DNA of 13,363 nucleotides, from the NCBI GenBank assembly GCA_019348365.1, contig JAHWJO010000059.1, forward strand, positions 1 to 13,363. The letters run 5' to 3'. The notes under the pieces are model-generated. The model saw only the letters and a program-made list of their open reading frames with translations. It was not told where the DNA came from and did no database searches. Source of the stretch: Armatimonadota bacterium (lineage in GTDB: Bacteria > Armatimonadota > DTGP01 > JAHWJO01). Below are positions 11,218 to 13,363 of the stretch, piece after piece (the first letter of the stretch is position 1; each line of letters starts with the position of its first letter). The position numbers were made by a program, and so were the translations under genes.

Positions 11218-12747
11218 TCACTCTTCCTCAGCGGGACTGTGGGCCGCGATCCGCAGGATGCGGCGGGTCTCCGGGGTCACTTTCGCTGCATCGTTCAGCG
11301 CCAGGCCCGGCAACCAGAGGATGCGTTGCGCATCGCAGAGCACGGGCCACCGGCGCCTTTCTTCTGCCGGAATCCGGGCATCGGTGAAGAGATCCTGCAA
11401 TTTCCGCGTGCCGCCGCTCCCCAGCACGCGCATCCGGTCGCCCGGCTCCCACGTACGGACGAACAACGGCGGCTTCAGCGCATCCGCGTCCATCACGGCT
11501 TCCCAGGCGTCTCTCGGGGGAAAGGTGCCGAGCGATTCCGGTTCGGCCTCTTCCGCATGGAAGCGCAGCCGGAGTTCGGGAAGGGCGGTCTCCCCAGGGA
11601 CCCTGACGGCTCTCCGGAAGCCACTGCTCTGAAAAGATTCTTCCCGGATGCGCCGCTTCAGGATCAGCCGGGTCTCGCCGGAGCCGGGGTCGTATGCGCG
11701 GGAGAATTCCAGCCCTCCCATCGCATCGAGAGTGCAGGAGCCCACGCCTGCCATGCACATCGAGAGAAAGTATTCGATATTCGCTTCCGGAAAACCGGCC
11801 CCCACCTCCGGCAGGAGTCGGTCGACGGCCCGGCGCAGGAGTCGTCGGCGGATTGCGTTCGCTTCGGGCATGGCTTCGACGATCAGCTCCACGCGGTCCG
11901 GCGCGGTCCGGCTGCACCGCTCCCAAGCCGTATCCGTCCACGCCTGGAGCGCAGCCTCGTCTTCCGCCGCCGCCCGAGCGATGCGGAGAAGCCCGGTCCG
12001 CGCGCCGGGGCTGATCGCTTCGGCCAGAGGCATCAGTTCGTGACGGATGCGGTTCCGCTGGATGCGGAGGTCCAGGTTCGTTGCATCGTGGCGGGGCGTG
12101 ATCCCCTCCGCTTCGAGGTACGCTTCGATCACGGACCGGGGGACCGAGAGGAGGGGACGGATGATTGTAACTCGCCCTCCGGATTCCGGCATGGGGCCGA
12201 CCCTTGGGATTCCCCGCAGCCCCCGGAGTCCCGCCCCGCGAAACGCCCGGAGGAGCACCGTTTCGGCCTGGTCGTCGGCGTGGTGGCCGGTCGCCACTAC
12301 CTTTGAACCCAACTCCTCCGCCAGCTTCGCGAAGAAGCGGTATCGCGCGACGCGCCCCGCCGCCTCGATGGAAAGACGCTCTTCCCGCGCCAATCCCGGC
12401 ACATCCGCCCGCTCCACCGTGCAGGGCAAGTTCAGGCTTTTTGAAAATTCCTGGACGTAAACGGCATCTTCGCCCCCTTCGTCGCGCTGCCCGTGATGGA
12501 GATGCGCGACGTGCAGGTCGAAACCCCAATCGGAGCAATGGACGGGATCGTGGAGACGGGCGGTCTTCAGGTCCTCGGTGAAGCGGTGCAGGGCATGAAG
12601 GAGGCAGATCGAATCCGGCCCTCCGGAAACTGCGACGATCAGCACGTCATCGCCTCCCAGCCCCAGGCGCAATTCCGCGAACGCCTGCGTCACGCGTGAA
12701 GACACCGCTTCCCTCGCGAGACGCTTCTCATCGCTCGGTGGAGTCAT
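11218..12747 (-). CDS. tilS: tRNA(Ile)-lysidine synthetase
   Basis: 509 residues from ATG at 12747, which has GGGTGA five bases upstream; a GTG at 12756 would add three residues. The enzyme uses ATP to attach lysine to C34 of the minor tRNA-Ile (CAU), changing it to read AUA; it is essential in most bacteria. The ATP PP-loop is 'SGGPDS' at 41-46. 'GHHADDQAETVLLRAFRGAG' (154-173) and 'DATNLDLRIQRNRIRHELMP' (221-240) are family hallmarks. A middle region at about 250-310 and the C-terminal TilS domain at about 428-500 ('RTWEPGDRMRVLG', 'KLQDLF', 'RRRWPVL') bind the tRNA. Length is that of the long TilS class. It overlaps the upstream methyltransferase by 20 bases, so both are probably translated from one message. 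Confidence 0.96.
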   Translation of the reverse strand: MTPPSDEKRLAREAVSSRVTQAFAELRLGLGGDDVLIVAVSGGPDSICLLHALHRFTEDLKTARLHDPVHCSDWGFDLHVAHLHHGQRDEGGEDAVYVQEFSKSLNLPCTVERADVPGLAREERLSIEAAGRVARYRFFAKLAEELGSKVVATGHHADDQAETVLLRAFRGAGLRGLRGIPRVGPMPESGGRVTIIRPLLSVPRSVIEAYLEAEGITPRHDATNLDLRIQRNRIRHELMPLAEAISPGARTGLLRIARAAAEDEAALQAWTDTAWERCSRTAPDRVELIVEAMPEANAIRRRLLRRAVDRLLPEVGAGFPEANIEYFLSMCMAGVGSCTLDAMGGLEFSRAYDPGSGETRLILKRRIREESFQSSGFRRAVRVPGETALPELRLRFHAEEAEPESLGTFPPRDAWEAVMDADALKPPLFVRTWEPGDRMRVLGSGGTRKLQDLFTDARIPAEERRRWPVLCDAQRILWLPGLALNDAAKVTPETRRILRIAAHSPAEEE

Positions 12748-13363
12748 GAGATTCACCCGTGGTCATTTCCCGCCCGGTCGGAGGCGGCGTGGCGGAATAG
12801 ATCAGCACCGACGTGTCGTCAGCGGGGAACGCCGGCGCGTCCTGCACGGAAACCCGCCAGCCCTTATCCTCCAACAACGCCATGAACTGGAGGGCGTACA
12901 CCCGGCACGGGTCGGAGATGAGGACCCGCCCCTCCGGAGCGAGATGGTTGTGCATGATTCGCATCAGCGCCGGGTGGAGCTTCGGCTCGTAGAGCACGTC
13001 GGAGCCGAGGATCACGTCGAAACGACCGTTGAGGCCCATGGCCCGCCAATCCCCCACGAAGCCGGGGATCTCCACGCCGTTCCTCCGGGCGTTCACCCGC
13101 GCGAACCGCAAAGCGTTCGGCACGAGGTCCGTCTGGATCACGTTCATGCCCAACGTCGCCGCAACGATTCCCGCCAGTCCCACGCCGCATCCCAGCTCCA
13201 GCACAGTAGGCGGCAGGCAGCGGGCAATGGGCAGTGAAGGTTCATCCTCAGAACACAGGCATCGGGCGATGCCGATGCTGGCGGGCCAGAGGTAGGCCCA
13301 GAACGGCAGCTCGTCCTCTTCGCGGGCGCGGCGGATGAGGCCGTCGATGTCCGAGGGGTGGAG
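12728..13363 (-). CDS. Class I SAM-dependent methyltransferase, METTL21/NNT1-like, 5' end outside window
   Basis: The frame is open from the right edge, so the start lies outside; 211 residues are visible. A GTG at 13204 falls inside motif I and would remove conserved upstream sequence, so it is unlikely to be the start. 'FWAYLWPASIGIAR' (21-34) precedes motif I 'VLELGCGVGLAG' (54-65); 'VIQTDLVPNALRFARVN' carries the acidic SAM ribose contact, and 'DVILGSDVLYEPKLHPAL' is the motif IV region. This arrangement is that of lysine/protein methyltransferases of the METTL21 and NNT1 group. It lacks the NPPY motif of PrmC, so it is not the release factor methyltransferase. Between residues 35 and 53 the coding sequence contains a 7-base-period repeat. 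The stop overlaps the start of tilS by 20 bases. The substrate is unknown. Confidence 0.85.
   Translation of the reverse strand, partial: LHPSDIDGLIRRAREEDELPFWAYLWPASIGIARCLCSEDEPSLPIARCLPPTVLELGCGVGLAGIVAATLGMNVIQTDLVPNALRFARVNARRNGVEIPGFVGDWRAMGLNGRFDVILGSDVLYEPKLHPALMRIMHNHLAPEGRVLISDPCRVYALQFMALLEDKGWRVSVQDAPAFPADDTSVLIYSATPPPTGREMTTGESHDSTER
13204..13238. repeat. Heptad repeat inside the right-edge methyltransferase gene
   Basis: Five units with a 7-base period, consensus CAGYGGG on the plus strand, run from 13204 to 13238 (for example CAGCGGG 13218-13224 and CAATGGG 13225-13231). They encode the linker between 'WPASIGIAR' and motif I of the methyltransferase. The period matches the other heptad repeats in this window, but the unit differs. 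Confidence 0.6.

Noticed and set aside
11239..12306. Plus-strand open frame of 355 codons opposite tilS
   Set aside because: No motifs; tilS on the minus strand has the full set of catalytic motifs.
1..13363. tRNA or other stable RNA genes, insertion sequences, attachment sites
   Set aside because: I looked for tRNA-like cloverleaf ends, transposase motifs and terminal repeats and found none I could support by eye.

Overview
The window is one stretch of a GC-rich bacterial chromosome. Genes are tightly packed, intergenic gaps are all under 300 bases, and there are no rRNA or tRNA genes, transposases or CRISPR arrays. Three things argue against a proteobacterium: a Gram-positive-type LexA-like box, the rpmE-yqhQ-prfA gene order, and an ECF sigma factor paired with a fused anti-sigma/LolA-like sensor. 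An uncultured GC-rich phylum such as Armatimonadota or Chloroflexota would fit, but this is a guess from style and not a placement.

Left part (1-3661, accessory character). The 3' end of a protein made of homing-endonuclease-associated (HNH_repeat type) units is followed by an AT-rich promoter island carrying a near-consensus LexA/DinR-like operator. Behind this promoter lies a two-gene operon. Its first product is a 131-residue protein that looks like a MoaD/ThiS/ubiquitin-type beta-grasp protein with an insertion and a free C-terminal Gly-Gly. The second is an 830-residue DUF4132 (MolR-like) protein. This pair is the most intriguing part of the window: a possible ubiquitin-like modifier linked to a poorly understood large protein, possibly under DNA-damage control.

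Middle (3662-7198). After an intergenic region with two hairpins comes a DUF1643 gene. Its 3' end holds a C-rich tract (quadruplex-prone on the minus strand) and a candidate ECF promoter. An ECF sigma factor and a membrane anti-sigma factor follow, overlapping by ATGA. The anti-sigma protein joins a zinc-binding ZAS domain, one membrane helix, an RseB/LolA-like domain, a possible beta-rich region and a TPR-like tail in one chain.

Right part (7199-13363, housekeeping). A strong extended -10 promoter drives rpmE (bL31), yqhQ (DUF1385 membrane protein), prfA (release factor 1) and a SpoU/TrmH-family rRNA methyltransferase. On the opposite strand, converging on these, are tilS (tRNA-Ile lysidine synthetase) and, upstream of it, a METTL21-like methyltransferase that runs off the right edge. 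The theme is translation. Several junctions in this part carry short tandem repeats with a 7-base period, twice arranged as facing inverted arms. One of these lies inside the apparent 5' end of the SpoU gene and another inside the right-edge methyltransferase gene.
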